DNA of 64,000 nt from Lentzea californiensis. GTDB lineage: Bacteria > Actinomycetota > Actinomycetes > Mycobacteriales > Pseudonocardiaceae. Where the stretch lies: contig NZ_JANBBE010000006.1 in assembly GCF_024648825.1 (NCBI RefSeq), positions 1-64,000 of the forward strand. Reading direction: 5' to 3'. The notes beneath the pieces were generated by a model that did not search any database, was not told where the DNA came from, and saw only the letters and a list, made by a program, of their open reading frames with translations. The position numbers and the translations under genes are program-made. The stretch's first letter is position 1; each line of letters starts with the position of its first letter. Shown here piece after piece: positions 56,522 through 64,000 of this stretch.

Positions 56522-56886
56522 ATGACGCTGAACTGGGAAACCGAGTTCGCCGAACTCTTCGACCGGTGCTCGGACTCGATGCGGTTCACCGCCTACCTGC
56601 TGTGCGGCAACTGGCGCAGGGAAGAGCTGACCGACGCACCACCCGAGGAAGTCTTCGACACGCCCGGCGCCGAGGACGGCCTCGTGGTCTGGGAGGCGTT
56701 GTCCACACTGCCCGCACGTCAGCGTGCGGTGCTGGTGCTGCGCTACTGGAACGACATGAGCGTGGAGGACGTCGCCGCCGCACTCGGTTGTTCGACCGGC
56801 ACGGTGAAGTCGCAGAGCAGCAAGGGCTTGCTGACGTTGCGGCGCAAGCTCGGCCTGGGTTCGACCGGTCGAGGCTGGAGGCCTGA
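56522..56886 (+). pseudogene. Decayed SigE-family sigma factor gene
   Basis: The frame starts like SigE-type ECF factors (FAELFDRCSDSMRFTAYLLCGNW) and ends with an intact region 4 (LPARQRAVLVLRYWNDMSVEDVAAALGCSTGTVKSQSSKGLLTLRRKL). Between CGNW and RREELTDAPP about 45 residues of region 2, including the DNA-melting helix, are missing, apparently by an in-frame deletion. Normally the gene ends in a TGA just before the overlapping membrane-protein ATG (TGATG at 56884); here that TGA is in another frame, and the sigma frame runs on to 57253 inside the next gene. Probably non-functional, or at most a region-4-only protein. Confidence 0.6.
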
Positions 56887-57236
56887 TGGTGCACGAAGAC
56901 GAACTGAGAGCGATCTTCTCCGCACTGCGGTCGCAGACATCGCCTCCGGGTTTGAGCTCCGCCGCCGACCTGATCCGGCGCAGCCGGGCGAGACAGTCGC
57001 GGCGCCGTACCGCCGCGGTGGCGGGCAGCGTCGTCGCCACGACGGGGATCTTGGCGCTGGCACCGGCTTTCCTGCCCACCGCACCCAGCACACCGGTGGA
57101 CCCCGGTCCACCCTTGCCGACGCCGGCCTCGACGACCGACAGCGTGCTCACCACTCCCAACGGAGCGCCCGACTCGTACCGCACCACACCGGGCGTCCCG
57201 GTCACCACCACAGGAATGGCACCGCCGGCGACGTGA
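56886..57236 (+). CDS. Sigma-associated single-pass membrane protein
   Basis: 116 residues. A cytosolic N-terminal part (HEDELRAIFSALRSQTSPPGLSSAADLIRRSRARQSRRR), one membrane helix (TAAVAGSVVATTGILALAPAFL) and a Pro/Thr-rich outer tail. It matches the small membrane partner usually encoded after SigE-type sigma genes; it may act as anti-sigma. ATG overlaps the expected sigma stop (TGATG). Given the decay of the sigma gene, it may be a relic. Confidence 0.65.
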   Translation: MVHEDELRAIFSALRSQTSPPGLSSAADLIRRSRARQSRRRTAAVAGSVVATTGILALAPAFLPTAPSTPVDPGPPLPTPASTTDSVLTTPNGAPDSYRTTPGVPVTTTGMAPPAT

Positions 57237-57300
57237 TCGCAAGGCGCGCCTGACGCGTGATCAGAATCAAAAGCCCTGCTTTCATGGCCTTGGTGTGCTC

Positions 57301-57346
57301 GTCGAAATTCGACAATGTGAGTCGAACGGCGTGGCCCATTCGACTC
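57301..57346. repeat. Two overlapping-family inverted repeats (GTCGAA/TTCGAC)
   Basis: GTCGAA-A-TTCGAC is a perfect palindrome at 57301-57313, and GAGTCGAA / TTCGACTC is a perfect 8-bp inverted repeat with a 12-base centre at 57319-57346. The same hexamer is used four times within 46 bases. Operator array or terminator for the upstream small gene. Confidence 0.5.
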
Positions 57347-57517
57347 GAACGCGAAAGCTCGGAAATTCAAACGCGGGCACCGTCACTCCGCGCTTATTCA
57401 TATCTGTGAATCAGCGAGGTGGTCGCCGGGAAGTCAAGTCGCGCTCGCTCAATCAAGTCGTTCAGCGTTCATAACCGTGAATTTTATTGCCAGTCGAGCA
57501 ATGTTGCGCAATACTCA

Positions 57518-57533
57518 CTGGGAGCGTTCCCAG
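57518..57533. promoter_or_regulatory. LacI/CebR-type operator upstream of pectate lyase
   Basis: CTGGGAGCGTTCCCAG is palindromic at 14 of 16 positions with a central CG and matches the TGGGAGCGCTCCCA class at 13 of 14 positions. It is 181 bases before the pectate lyase start. Confidence 0.5.
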
Positions 57534-57713
57534 CAAAGCTGATTCCGGCCGCCATCGCGATCAGCGTCGCTGGGAATACGTCAGACAATCCTGCTCGCAA
57601 GGATGCGACGCAAGAGTCTGCGTACGGACAACCGCGCGACAAAGCGATTCGCCGGTATTGCCGCCGGCGAGCGCGGCTACACCCGTCCCCCCTTCGAAGA
57701 CGCAGGAGACGAA

Positions 57714-58817
57714 ATGAAGCGATCAGTCGCATGGCGGATCCCCGCGGTCGTGGCCGCGCTGGCCGTCGCGACCTCGACCAGCGCGGTGCTGGCGATGTCA
57801 CCGGCGTCGGCGGCGGCCGGCGTCGCGACCGGCTACGCGTCCCAGAACGGCGGCACCACCGGCGGCCAGGGCGGGGCGACGGTCCGGGCCACCACCGGAA
57901 CCCAGATCCACCAAGCCCTGTGCGGCCGGGCGAGCAGCAGCACGCCGATCATCATCGAGGTCTCGGGCACGATCAACCACGGCAACACCGCCAAGGTCTC
58001 GGGCAACAGCTGCGAGACCGCCGCCGGCGTGATCGAGCTCAAGCGGATCAGCAACGTCACCATCATCGGTGTCGGCGGCGGAGCCGTCTTCGACCAGCTG
58101 GGCATCCACATCCGCGAGTCCCGCAACATCATCATCCGGAACGTGACCGTCCGGAACGTCAAGAAGTCGGGTTCTCCCACGTCCAACGGCGGCGACGCCA
58201 TCGGGATGGAGAACAACGTCCGCAACGTCTGGGTCGACCACGTCAACCTCCTGGCGTCAGGCGGTGAGTCGGAAGGCTACGACGGCCTGTTCGACATGAA
58301 GAACAACACCCAGTACGTGACCCTGTCCTACAGCACCCTGCGCAACTCCGGTCGCGGCGGGCTGGTCGGGTCCAGTGAAAGCGACCGCTCGAACGGGTTC
58401 ATCACGTACCACCACAACCTGTACGAGAACATCGACTCCCGGGCGCCTTTGCTGCGGGGCGGCATCGCCCACATGTACAACAACCACTACGTGAGCCTCA
58501 ACGAGTCCGGCATCAACTCCCGGGCCGGCGCCAAGGCCAAGGTGGACAACAACTACTTCAAGAACTCACGCGACGTCCTCGGCACCTTCTACACCACCGA
58601 GGCCGGCTACTGGCAGGTCAGCGGCAACGTCTTCGACAACGTGACGTGGTCCGCCCCGAGCAGCGACCACAAGCCCGCCGGTCCCGACGTCAAGTCCACC
58701 ACCACCGTCTCCGTGCCCTACAGCTTCACCCTCGACCAGGCCGGCTGCGTGCCGAACGTCGTGAGCCGCACGGCGGGCGCCAGCACGGGTCTGAGGGAGT
58801 CGGACGGCAGCTGCTAG
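57714..58817 (+). CDS. Secreted pectate lyase (polysaccharide lyase family 1)
   Basis: 367 residues. Signal peptide (RIPAVVAALAVATSTSAVLAMSPASAA), then a parallel beta-helix protein. Conserved PL1 features: NVWVDHVNLLA (the WxDH motif), SGLFDMKNNTQ-like YDGLFDMKNNTQYV with calcium-binding acids, and FITYHHNLYENIDSRAPLLR, in which the Arg is the catalytic base. It cleaves polygalacturonate by beta-elimination. ATG 57714 follows CAGGAG. The mature N-terminus is GVATGYASQNGG. Suggests life on plant material, in keeping with the sugar importer at 8.3-12.7 kb. Confidence 0.93.
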   Translation: MKRSVAWRIPAVVAALAVATSTSAVLAMSPASAAAGVATGYASQNGGTTGGQGGATVRATTGTQIHQALCGRASSSTPIIIEVSGTINHGNTAKVSGNSCETAAGVIELKRISNVTIIGVGGGAVFDQLGIHIRESRNIIIRNVTVRNVKKSGSPTSNGGDAIGMENNVRNVWVDHVNLLASGGESEGYDGLFDMKNNTQYVTLSYSTLRNSGRGGLVGSSESDRSNGFITYHHNLYENIDSRAPLLRGGIAHMYNNHYVSLNESGINSRAGAKAKVDNNYFKNSRDVLGTFYTTEAGYWQVSGNVFDNVTWSAPSSDHKPAGPDVKSTTTVSVPYSFTLDQAGCVPNVVSRTAGASTGLRESDGSC

Positions 58818-58924
58818 GAAGGCTTCGCACCTGGTCGGTCGAGCTCCGGTTCTGGGTGACGACCACTGCGCGGTCACCTGGTGACCGTGGCCCTGGGTGA
58901 CGGCTCTCGAGATCCAGTAGTCCA

Positions 58925-58962
58925 GTCCTCCGAGGACGGCATCGCTGCCGTCCTCGGAGGAC
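58925..58962 (+). terminator. Strong intrinsic terminator after pectate lyase
   Basis: Arms at 58925-58940 and 58947-58962 (GTCCTCCGAGGACGGC and its complement) pair perfectly over 16 bases with a 6-base loop ATCGCT. It lies 107 bases after the stop and is followed by ATCTGTGTTT. Confidence 0.85.
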
Positions 58963-59070
58963 ATCTGTGTTTACGCGGATCTTCAACCGGGTACTGGAAT
59001 GTCCGGAACTAGTGCCATGACAAGGAGTTGGGGTCAGGCCTGTGTGGTGAGACAGGAGGAACGAGCAGCA

Positions 59071-60699
59071 ATGTGGTCCGTGGATGGGAAAGCCTCGAAG
59101 TTCCTCGACGGCGCGCCGGTGGGCAGCATCGAACTGGCCCGTGGTCTCGCAGGTTCAGGTGGATCGCTCCGGGAGATCACGTCGGTGCTCGAACGAGCGC
59201 CCGTGGGCTTCGCCGTCGTGGGCGACCAGATGCAGGTCCTGTACGTCAATCCGGCGTTCGTGGCGGTGCACGGCCCGTCCTCGCGCCAGTTCGCCGGGCG
59301 AACGATCGGCGAGATCGTTCCCCCTGCTTACAGGGCAACGGTAGAACCCCTCGTCGCCGACGTGCTCAGCACCGGCGCCGTGCACCGCGATGTCGAGACG
59401 CACGACGACGCCGGCGATGCCGCCAAACACCTCCAGCTCACCCTGTTCCCCTTGTGCGACCGCGACGACCAGGTGGTCGCCGCCGTGATCGCGGTTCGGG
59501 ACGTCACCGAGTCCCACGAGGTCGCCGAACTCGAGGGAATGCGCCTGCACGCCGAGTGGACCGACCGGCTGGACCGGGCGCAGCGGGCCGGCGGCACCGG
59601 GTCGTGGGAGATCGACCTGCGCACCGGCCGCGTCGCGTGGTCGGTGAACCTCTGCCGCATCGCCGGCGTCACGCATTCACCGAACACCGTTGAGGAAGTC
59701 CTCTCGCTGGTGCATCCGCAGGACGTCGAGGTGGCTCGCGCTTCGTTCAGCGGCCGCACCATGCAATCACCGGTGGTGGACGTGGAGTACCGGTTGTGCA
59801 CCCCCGACGGACGGATGGTCGTGGTCACGTCGATCGCTGAACCGGTCGCGGACGTCAACGGCACAGTCGTGGCGCTGCGCGGCATGTGCGTCGACCGCAC
59901 CGCCAGCCGCACCGCCGAAGCCACCGCGCAGGCGGCCGTCGTGCGGGCCGACGAGGTGACCGCGCAACTGAAGGACGAGCGGCAGGTCGTGCTGCAGTTG
60001 CAACGAGCTCTGCTGCCGCCGAGTCTCCCCGACGTCGAGGGCGTGGAGCTGTCCGCGGCCTACCAGCCGGCGGACAGCGCGGCCGGGGTGGGCGGCGACT
60101 TCTACGACGCGTTCGCCCTGCCCGACGGCAGGCTCGCGATCGCGGTCGGCGACGTGATCGGGCACGACGTGGAAGCCGCGGTGACCATGGGCAGCGTCCG
60201 CAGCGCCATCCGCGCCTTCGCGATGCAGGACCCGCCTCCCGACCGCGTTCTAGGTGAACTGAACCGGCTCGTCTGCTCGTGCGCCGACATGACGATGACC
60301 ACGGTGTTCTACGGCGTCTACACCCCCTGGGACGGCACTCTTCGCTACGCCAACGCGGGCCATCCCCACCCGCTGCTGGTCCACGACGGCACAGCCCGTC
60401 CCCTGGAGCACCGGCACGGGCTGATCACGGGAGCCGCGCCGCATGCCGAGTACCTCGCGTTCGAGACATCACTGAGGCCGGGCGACGTGCTCTTCGTCTA
60501 CACCGACGGGCTGGTCGAACACCACGACACCGACATCGACACGAGCATCCAGACCTTGTGTGCCGCCGTGACAGCTCCGCACCTGCCCGAGCGCCTCGAC
60601 CACCTCGTGCCGACGGTGATCAACGCCGCCGCCCCCGACCGGGGCCGCGACGACATCTGCGTACTCGCCCTGCGCCGCAGACCGCCAGGCACCGACTGA
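59071..60699 (+). CDS. PAS-PP2C (SpoIIE-type) serine phosphatase
   Basis: 542 residues. Two PAS domains (about 30-160, VLERAPVGFAVVGDQMQVLYVNPAFVAVHG; and 165-285, GTGSWEIDLRTGRVAWSVNLCRIAGV) feed a short coil with QLQRALLPPSLP, then PP2C: GVGGDFYDAFALPDGRLAIAVGDVIGHDVEAA, LFVYTDGLVEHHD, DRGRDDICVLAL. It would dephosphorylate a STAS antagonist. ATG 59071 has GGAGG 11 bases upstream; ATG 58999 would add 24 residues without domain content. Not linked to a local kinase. The STAS protein at 35952 is a possible but unproven target. Confidence 0.9.
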   Translation: MWSVDGKASKFLDGAPVGSIELARGLAGSGGSLREITSVLERAPVGFAVVGDQMQVLYVNPAFVAVHGPSSRQFAGRTIGEIVPPAYRATVEPLVADVLSTGAVHRDVETHDDAGDAAKHLQLTLFPLCDRDDQVVAAVIAVRDVTESHEVAELEGMRLHAEWTDRLDRAQRAGGTGSWEIDLRTGRVAWSVNLCRIAGVTHSPNTVEEVLSLVHPQDVEVARASFSGRTMQSPVVDVEYRLCTPDGRMVVVTSIAEPVADVNGTVVALRGMCVDRTASRTAEATAQAAVVRADEVTAQLKDERQVVLQLQRALLPPSLPDVEGVELSAAYQPADSAAGVGGDFYDAFALPDGRLAIAVGDVIGHDVEAAVTMGSVRSAIRAFAMQDPPPDRVLGELNRLVCSCADMTMTTVFYGVYTPWDGTLRYANAGHPHPLLVHDGTARPLEHRHGLITGAAPHAEYLAFETSLRPGDVLFVYTDGLVEHHDTDIDTSIQTLCAAVTAPHLPERLDHLVPTVINAAAPDRGRDDICVLALRRRPPGTD

Positions 60700-60744
60700 G
60701 CCGGGCCGGCCATCCGGCGCGGCTGCGGCACACGGTTCAGGACA

Positions 60745-61350
60745 TCAGGGTGCTTCGAACGCCGGGACACTCCGCAGGCCGTTGACCAGCAGCCGCACGA
60801 GGTGCCGCACGTCGTAGCGGGTGCCCTTGGCCGCCGGCGCGCCCGCGCAGATGCTGCCGACACCGCGCATCAGCTCGTAGGGATCCTGGCCTGGTGCGAT
60901 CTCACCGGCTTCCGCGGCCGCCTGCAGCAGTCGCGTGCACACCGGCACCAGGTGCTCGAGGAAGTAGTCGTGCAGCGGGTCGTAGCACGACTCGCCGGAC
61001 TGCAGCACGGACGCGAGCCCCTGCTTGGTGATGACGAAGTCGACGAACTGGTCGATCCACTTCGCCAGCGCCCGGTGGGGGCCCGGTTCGGCGGCGAGCA
61101 GGGCGGGGCCCTCCTCGGAGAGCGACCGCACCTGCGACCGGTAGACGGCCACGATCAGGTCGGCCCGCGTCGGGTAGTGGCGGTAGATGGTCGCGGTTCC
61201 CACCCCGGCGCGGGCGGCGATCTCGCGGATCGGCGCGTCGACGCCGGAGGTGACGAACACCGCGGCCGCGGCTTCGAGCACGTTCCCGGCGTTGCGCCTC
61301 GCGTCGGCGCGCCGCGGCGGTGGGCCCGCGGCGCCGGGAACGTCGCTCAT
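60745..61350 (-). CDS. TetR family transcriptional regulator
   Basis: 201 residues. TetR helix-turn-helix: RRNAGNVLEAAAAVFVTSGVDAPIREIAARAGVGTATIYRHYPTRADLIVAVY. The C-terminal ligand domain is of TetR_C_33 appearance (LAKWIDQFVDFVITKQGL, GSICAGA). It lies nine bases downstream of the hydrolase gene on the same strand and should autoregulate that operon through the twin GGGAC-N3-GTCCC operators at 62122-62160. Confidence 0.92.
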   Translation of the reverse strand: MSDVPGAAGPPPRRADARRNAGNVLEAAAAVFVTSGVDAPIREIAARAGVGTATIYRHYPTRADLIVAVYRSQVRSLSEEGPALLAAEPGPHRALAKWIDQFVDFVITKQGLASVLQSGESCYDPLHDYFLEHLVPVCTRLLQAAAEAGEIAPGQDPYELMRGVGSICAGAPAAKGTRYDVRHLVRLLVNGLRSVPAFEAP

Positions 61351-61359
61351 GACCGCATC

Positions 61360-62103
61360 CTATCGACCGGCACCGGCCGTTGAGGACAGCCGTGAGGCGG
61401 CCAGGTCACCGATGTCGAGCAGCACCTCGGCCAGCTCCGCGGGCATGGTGATCATGCAGTCGTGTCCCGTCGCCAGCTCGCGCACGTCGGCGGGTTCCCC
61501 GTTCGGCTGCACGGGAGGCACGGGGCGGAACTCGATGCCCTCCGGTTTCACCGTGCAGTGGATGTGCGTGCGGGGAATCGCGTCGAGCGCAGGGTTGTCC
61601 ATGGCGACAGGCTCTTCCAGGCACCGGGTGGACTGGTCGGAGACCATCGTGCCGAGCCAGGCGATGTCGGCGGGATCGGTGATGCCGAACAACCCGAACG
61701 GCGCGGGCGGCGGAGGCATCCGCCAGCCGGCGCCGATCATGCCGCGCACGACGGGCATGGCGTCGAGCGCGCTCTCCCCGTCGACCGGCACCATGGCGTC
61801 GAGGTAGACCAGCCGCGCGATCCGCCCGGGAACCTCGTTGGCCACCGCGGAGATCACCATGCCCGCGTAGCTGTGCCCGACCAGCACGACGTCGCGGAGG
61901 TCCTCCTCGACCAGCAGCCGCACGACGTCGGCCGTGTGCGTGCCGAGTCCCGTGTCCGGGCTCAGCAGGTGCCGGGTCTCGCCGTAGCCGGTCAGCGTCG
62001 GGGTGAACACCGGCCTGCCGCTCGCTCCCAGCCGTGGCACGACCCGTGCCCAGCTCTGACCGCTGTGCCACGCACCGTGCACCAGCACGTAAGTCACCGG
62101 CAT
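61360..62103 (-). CDS. Alpha/beta fold esterase (EstC/salicylate-esterase-like)
   Basis: 247 residues. Opening strand TYVLVHGAWHSGQSWARVVPRL, nucleophile elbow LVGHSYAGMVISAVA, then late Asp region and the His in LATGHDCMITMPAEL. No signal peptide. This is the family of plant methyl-salicylate esterase-like enzymes (EstC, hydroxynitrile-lyase fold), with no substrate readable from sequence. ATG 62103 follows GGGAGAG. Followed by a TetR gene. Confidence 0.9.
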   Translation of the reverse strand: MPVTYVLVHGAWHSGQSWARVVPRLGASGRPVFTPTLTGYGETRHLLSPDTGLGTHTADVVRLLVEEDLRDVVLVGHSYAGMVISAVANEVPGRIARLVYLDAMVPVDGESALDAMPVVRGMIGAGWRMPPPPAPFGLFGITDPADIAWLGTMVSDQSTRCLEEPVAMDNPALDAIPRTHIHCTVKPEGIEFRPVPPVQPNGEPADVRELATGHDCMITMPAELAEVLLDIGDLAASRLSSTAGAGR

Positions 62104-62121
62104 GTCTCTCCCGAACTAAGT

Positions 62122-62160
62122 GGGACGTTGTCCCGGTTACGATATGGGACGGTGTCCCAT
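62122..62160. promoter_or_regulatory. Two perfect TetR operators (GGGAC-N3-GTCCC)
   Basis: GGGAC-GTT-GTCCC at 62122-62134 and ATGGGAC-GGT-GTCCCAT at 62144-62160, both perfect palindromes around a 3-base centre, 19 to 39 bases upstream of the hydrolase start. Centres are 24 bp apart. They lie between the hydrolase gene and a degenerate plus-strand hydrolase remnant. Confidence 0.75.
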
Positions 62161-62207
62161 TTAGTCCAGTGGCCTGCGGAAACCCGTGCACCAGCGCGAC
62201 GGACGTC

Positions 62208-62467
62208 GTGACACCAACAGCCTTGGCGATCACCGGCGGCAAGGACGTCCAGGTGGATCCGGCCGACCTCGACCGGATCCGCGAACTCGTGCCCGGCGAC
62301 GTGGAGACCCACCGCATCCCGGACCTGACACACCTGCTGCGCCTCGATCCAGGCCGCCCGTCCCTCCGTTCCTACCCGCGCAACTGCGCAAGCCCGTCGA
62401 CGCCGGCCTGCTCGCGCAGGTGACCTCCTGGCTCGCCCGCAGGCTCGGCGTCGAGCAACACCCCTGA
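62208..62467 (+). pseudogene. C-terminal remnant of an alpha/beta hydrolase, frameshifted
   Basis: One frame (from about 62208) reads TPTALAITGGKDVQVDPADLDRIREL ... IPDLTHLLRLDPGRPSLRSYP, which carries the Asp and His regions of a serine hydrolase C-terminus (KDVQVDP, DLTHLLR). From about 62380 the coherent sequence continues in another frame: AQLRKPVDAGLLAQVTSWLARRLGVEQHP, ending with TGA 62465-62467. The N-terminal two-thirds, including the nucleophile, are absent. A deletion plus a frameshift has broken the gene. Confidence 0.65.
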
Positions 62468-62554
62468 CAGGAAAGAAAGCACCAGCCGGTGGTCAACCGA
62501 CCGACCACCGGCTCTCCTCAGCGCGCCCGCGCACCCCGCGAAAAGGACGAAGTC

Positions 62555-63411
62555 GTGACCACCGCCACCCCCGTTCGCCAGAAGAGCGACCTCGCCGTCT
62601 TCTGGACCGTCACGTTCGTGACCACCTGGGCCTTCTGGCTCCTCGCGATCACCCTCGGTGGATCGCCGACCAGCTCCCCCACCGTCCTCCCCTACCTGCT
62701 CGGCGGGTTCGGGCCGGTGTTCGGGGCGATCGTCGTGCGAGTGCGCCGCGGCCGTCGTCGCGAGCCGGTTCCCGCGCACACCGTGCCACTCCGGTTGAGC
62801 GCACGGCTGCTGTGGGCGTTACCCCTGCTGGTGCTGGCCTCGGCGACCGTCGTGGGTGCCGCGCTGCTCGCCGATCTGCCGGGTGGCCCCGTCGTGAGCC
62901 TCACCGAAGGGCAGAAGTTGATCGCGACCATCGGCGGGCCGGTGCCGTTCCTGATCAGCATGGTGATCGCGGGGCCGCTGGCCGAAGAGCCCGGTTGGCG
63001 TGGCACGGCTACCCGCGCCTGCTCGCGACGATGAGCCGCCTCCGGGCCGGCCTGCTGCTGGGTGTCGCCTGGGCGGTGTGGCACCTGCCGCTGTTCTTCA
63101 TCGGCGGCACCGTGCAGTCCGAACTGGGGCTGTTCAGCTGGAGCGGGTTGCTGTTCAGCCTCAGCGTGCTGCCGATGGCGTTGCTGACCGGTCACGCCTG
63201 CGAGCGGGCGGGGGTCGTCGCGGCGATCGCGGTGCACTTCGGGGTCAACGCGACCGTCGCGGTGCTGACCGTGAAGTCGCCCGTCACCCAGGCATTCGTC
63301 CTGGCGGTGCAGGTCGTCGTCGTGGTCGTCCTCCACTTGGCGGCTTCTCGACGCCGCTCACGGCTCACGCCGTGGCGACTGCCTGACCCACCGGGAACCG
63401 CACGCCGGTGA
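62555..63411 (+). pseudogene. CPBP intramembrane protease gene with a frameshift
   Basis: Frame 1 from GTG 62555 (AAGGA seven bases upstream) gives about 160 residues with membrane helices and ends at TGA around 63034 with AGPLAEEPGWRG-TATRACSRR. The CPBP motif EExxWRG..YPRLL should continue; it does so in another frame: GYPRLLATMSRLRAGLLLGVAWAVWHLPLFFIGG (second motif, His), then VVAAIAVHFGVNATVAVL (third). One base appears to be missing near 63000. Either a recent pseudogene or a sequencing error; the conserved reading after the shift argues for a recent event. Its 3' end overlaps the convergent dehydrogenase by 47 bases. Confidence 0.7.
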
Positions 63412-64000
63412 GGTCCTCCGAGACGACCCAGAGGCGTTGCTGCGCGGTCAGGTCGTAGGAGTCGGAGCTGGAGGCGACCAGCCTCGGGTGGCCGCGCCGC
63501 TCGGCCAGGCCGTCGGGCCCGTAGTACTGCCCGCCGAGGACGGACGGGTCGGTCGCGGCCCGCAGTGTGGGCAGCGCGCCCGCCGTCGCGGGCTGGGTGA
63601 TCACCGGAGCGAGCCAGGTGATCACCCGGCGGGCGACCGGCGGCGTGTTGCGGGCCAGTTCGGTGTTGGAGATACCGGGATGTGCGGCCACCGCGACGGT
63701 GGTGCCGTGCGCGGCCAGCCGGCGCTGCAGCTCGTAGGTGAACATCAGGTTGGCGAGCTTCGACTGGCCGTAGGCGGCGGACCGGCTGTAGGAACGCTCC
63801 CACTGCAGGTCGTCGAAGTGGATGGCGGCGTTGATGCGGTGGCCGGTGCTGCTGACCGTGACCACCCTGGAGCCGGGCACCGGCAGCAGGCGGTCGAGCA
63901 GCAGACCGGTGAGTGCGAAGTGGCCCAGGTGGTTGGTGCCGAACTGCATCTCGAAGCCGTCGCGGGTGGTCTGCTTCGGGGTGTACATCACGCCGGCGTT
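63365..64000 (-). CDS. Short-chain dehydrogenase/reductase, N-terminus beyond window
   Basis: At least 211 residues of an SDR of the retinol-dehydrogenase-like group. The visible part begins [11 protein letters not shown] (from the NNAGxM loop), then [13 protein letters not shown], catalytic Ser in [32 protein letters not shown] (Tyr and Lys), and HPGISNTEL. The NAD(P)-binding TGxxxGIG motif lies upstream, outside the window. The substrate is unknown. C-terminal region ([15 protein letters not shown] ... [13 protein letters not shown]) is typical of this subgroup. Confidence 0.93.
   Translation of the reverse strand, partial: NAGVMYTPKQTTRDGFEMQFGTNHLGHFALTGLLLDRLLPVPGSRVVTVSSTGHRINAAIHFDDLQWERSYSRSAAYGQSKLANLMFTYELQRRLAAHGTTVAVAAHPGISNTELARNTPPVARRVITWLAPVITQPATAGALPTLRAATDPSVLGGQYYGPDGLAERRGHPRLVASSSDSYDLTAQQRLWVVSEDLTGVRFPVGQAVATA

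Larger units (their letters stand above)
57237..57713. other. Non-coding region upstream of pectate lyase
   Basis: About 480 bases, AT-richer than the genes. It has GTCGAA-A-TTCGAC (57301-57313), GAGTCGAA-N12-TTCGACTC (57319-57346) and a LacI-like palindrome (57518-57533). No credible gene. Confidence 0.6.

Noticed and set aside
57237..57713. Possible small gene before the pectate lyase
   Set aside because: Open frames lack a ribosome-binding site and are rich in rare codons; the stretch is better explained as regulatory.
60705..60718. GCCGG-CCAT-CCGGC as terminator between convergent genes
   Set aside because: A 5-bp stem is expected by chance at this GC content and no T run follows.

Overview
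The window is high-GC DNA from a filamentous actinobacterium. GTG starts are frequent, GTGA/ATGA stop-start overlaps are common, and WhiB, SARP, ANTAR, SpoIIE-phosphatase and PadR proteins are all present. The mix (isorenieratene-type carotenoid genes, poly-HAMP hybrid kinase, TAP-like peptidases, DUF4097-SARP pair) fits Pseudonocardiales (Lentzea/Saccharothrix/Amycolatopsis-like) best. That placement is inference from gene content, not from a search.

Layout. 1-93: 3' end of an IS630-type transposase. 0.4-7.0 kb: SulP transporter, GAF-ANTAR RNA-binding regulator, a divergent pair (membrane protein / IorAB molybdenum oxidoreductase) and a MarR regulator, with two copies of an 18-bp operator-like repeat exactly 40 bp apart in the divergent promoter. 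7.05-12.7 kb: LacI regulator and a sugar ABC importer (lipoprotein, two permeases, no ATPase) ending in a GH1 beta-glucosidase. 12.7-14.4 kb: TAP-like exopeptidase and DUF3253 protein. 14.4-25.7 kb: carotenoid island. crtI and crtE on the minus strand face crtB, a Rieske protein, WhiB and a LitR/CarH-like MerR regulator on the plus strand. These meet a six-gene, overlapping minus-strand operon: crtYc, crtYd, crtT, crtU, an FAD oxidoreductase and an FeS-type photolyase. The product predicted is an aromatic carotenoid (isorenieratene type) with light-linked regulation.

25.7-36.4 kb: hypothetical protein, histidine phosphatase, an operon of TetR regulator, small wHTH protein and short PPDK-like protein, a STAND/TPR protein, a DUF4386 membrane protein, a two-component system, two paralogous small secreted proteins and a STAS protein. 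One 17-bp palindrome lies in front of both the TetR operon and the histidine phosphatase gene. 36.4-43.4 kb: cytochrome P450 with a DrrAB-type exporter, a large SARP-STAND regulator and a DUF4097 protein. Near-identical three-heptamer, 11-bp-period repeats precede the P450 operon and the DUF4097 gene, and match the architecture of SARP binding sites. This looks like a self-contained, undescribed SARP regulon.

43.5-52.6 kb: lipase-like hydrolase, two small hypotheticals, then a 1512-residue soluble poly-HAMP hybrid kinase translationally coupled to an ANTAR-GAF-PAS-PP2C phosphatase, followed by a convergent RsbW-like anti-sigma kinase: a partner-switching stress module. 52.6-64 kb: PadR with its membrane-protein partner, TAP-like lipoprotein peptidase, a decayed SigE-type sigma factor gene with its membrane partner, secreted PL1 pectate lyase, a PAS-PP2C phosphatase, hydrolase-TetR operon with two perfect operators, two frameshifted pseudogenes (alpha/beta hydrolase tail, CPBP protease) and a short-chain dehydrogenase cut by the window edge.

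No tRNA, rRNA or CRISPR array was seen. Coordinates of starts were re-chosen from ribosome-binding sites and overlaps where the longest reading frame was clearly too long.
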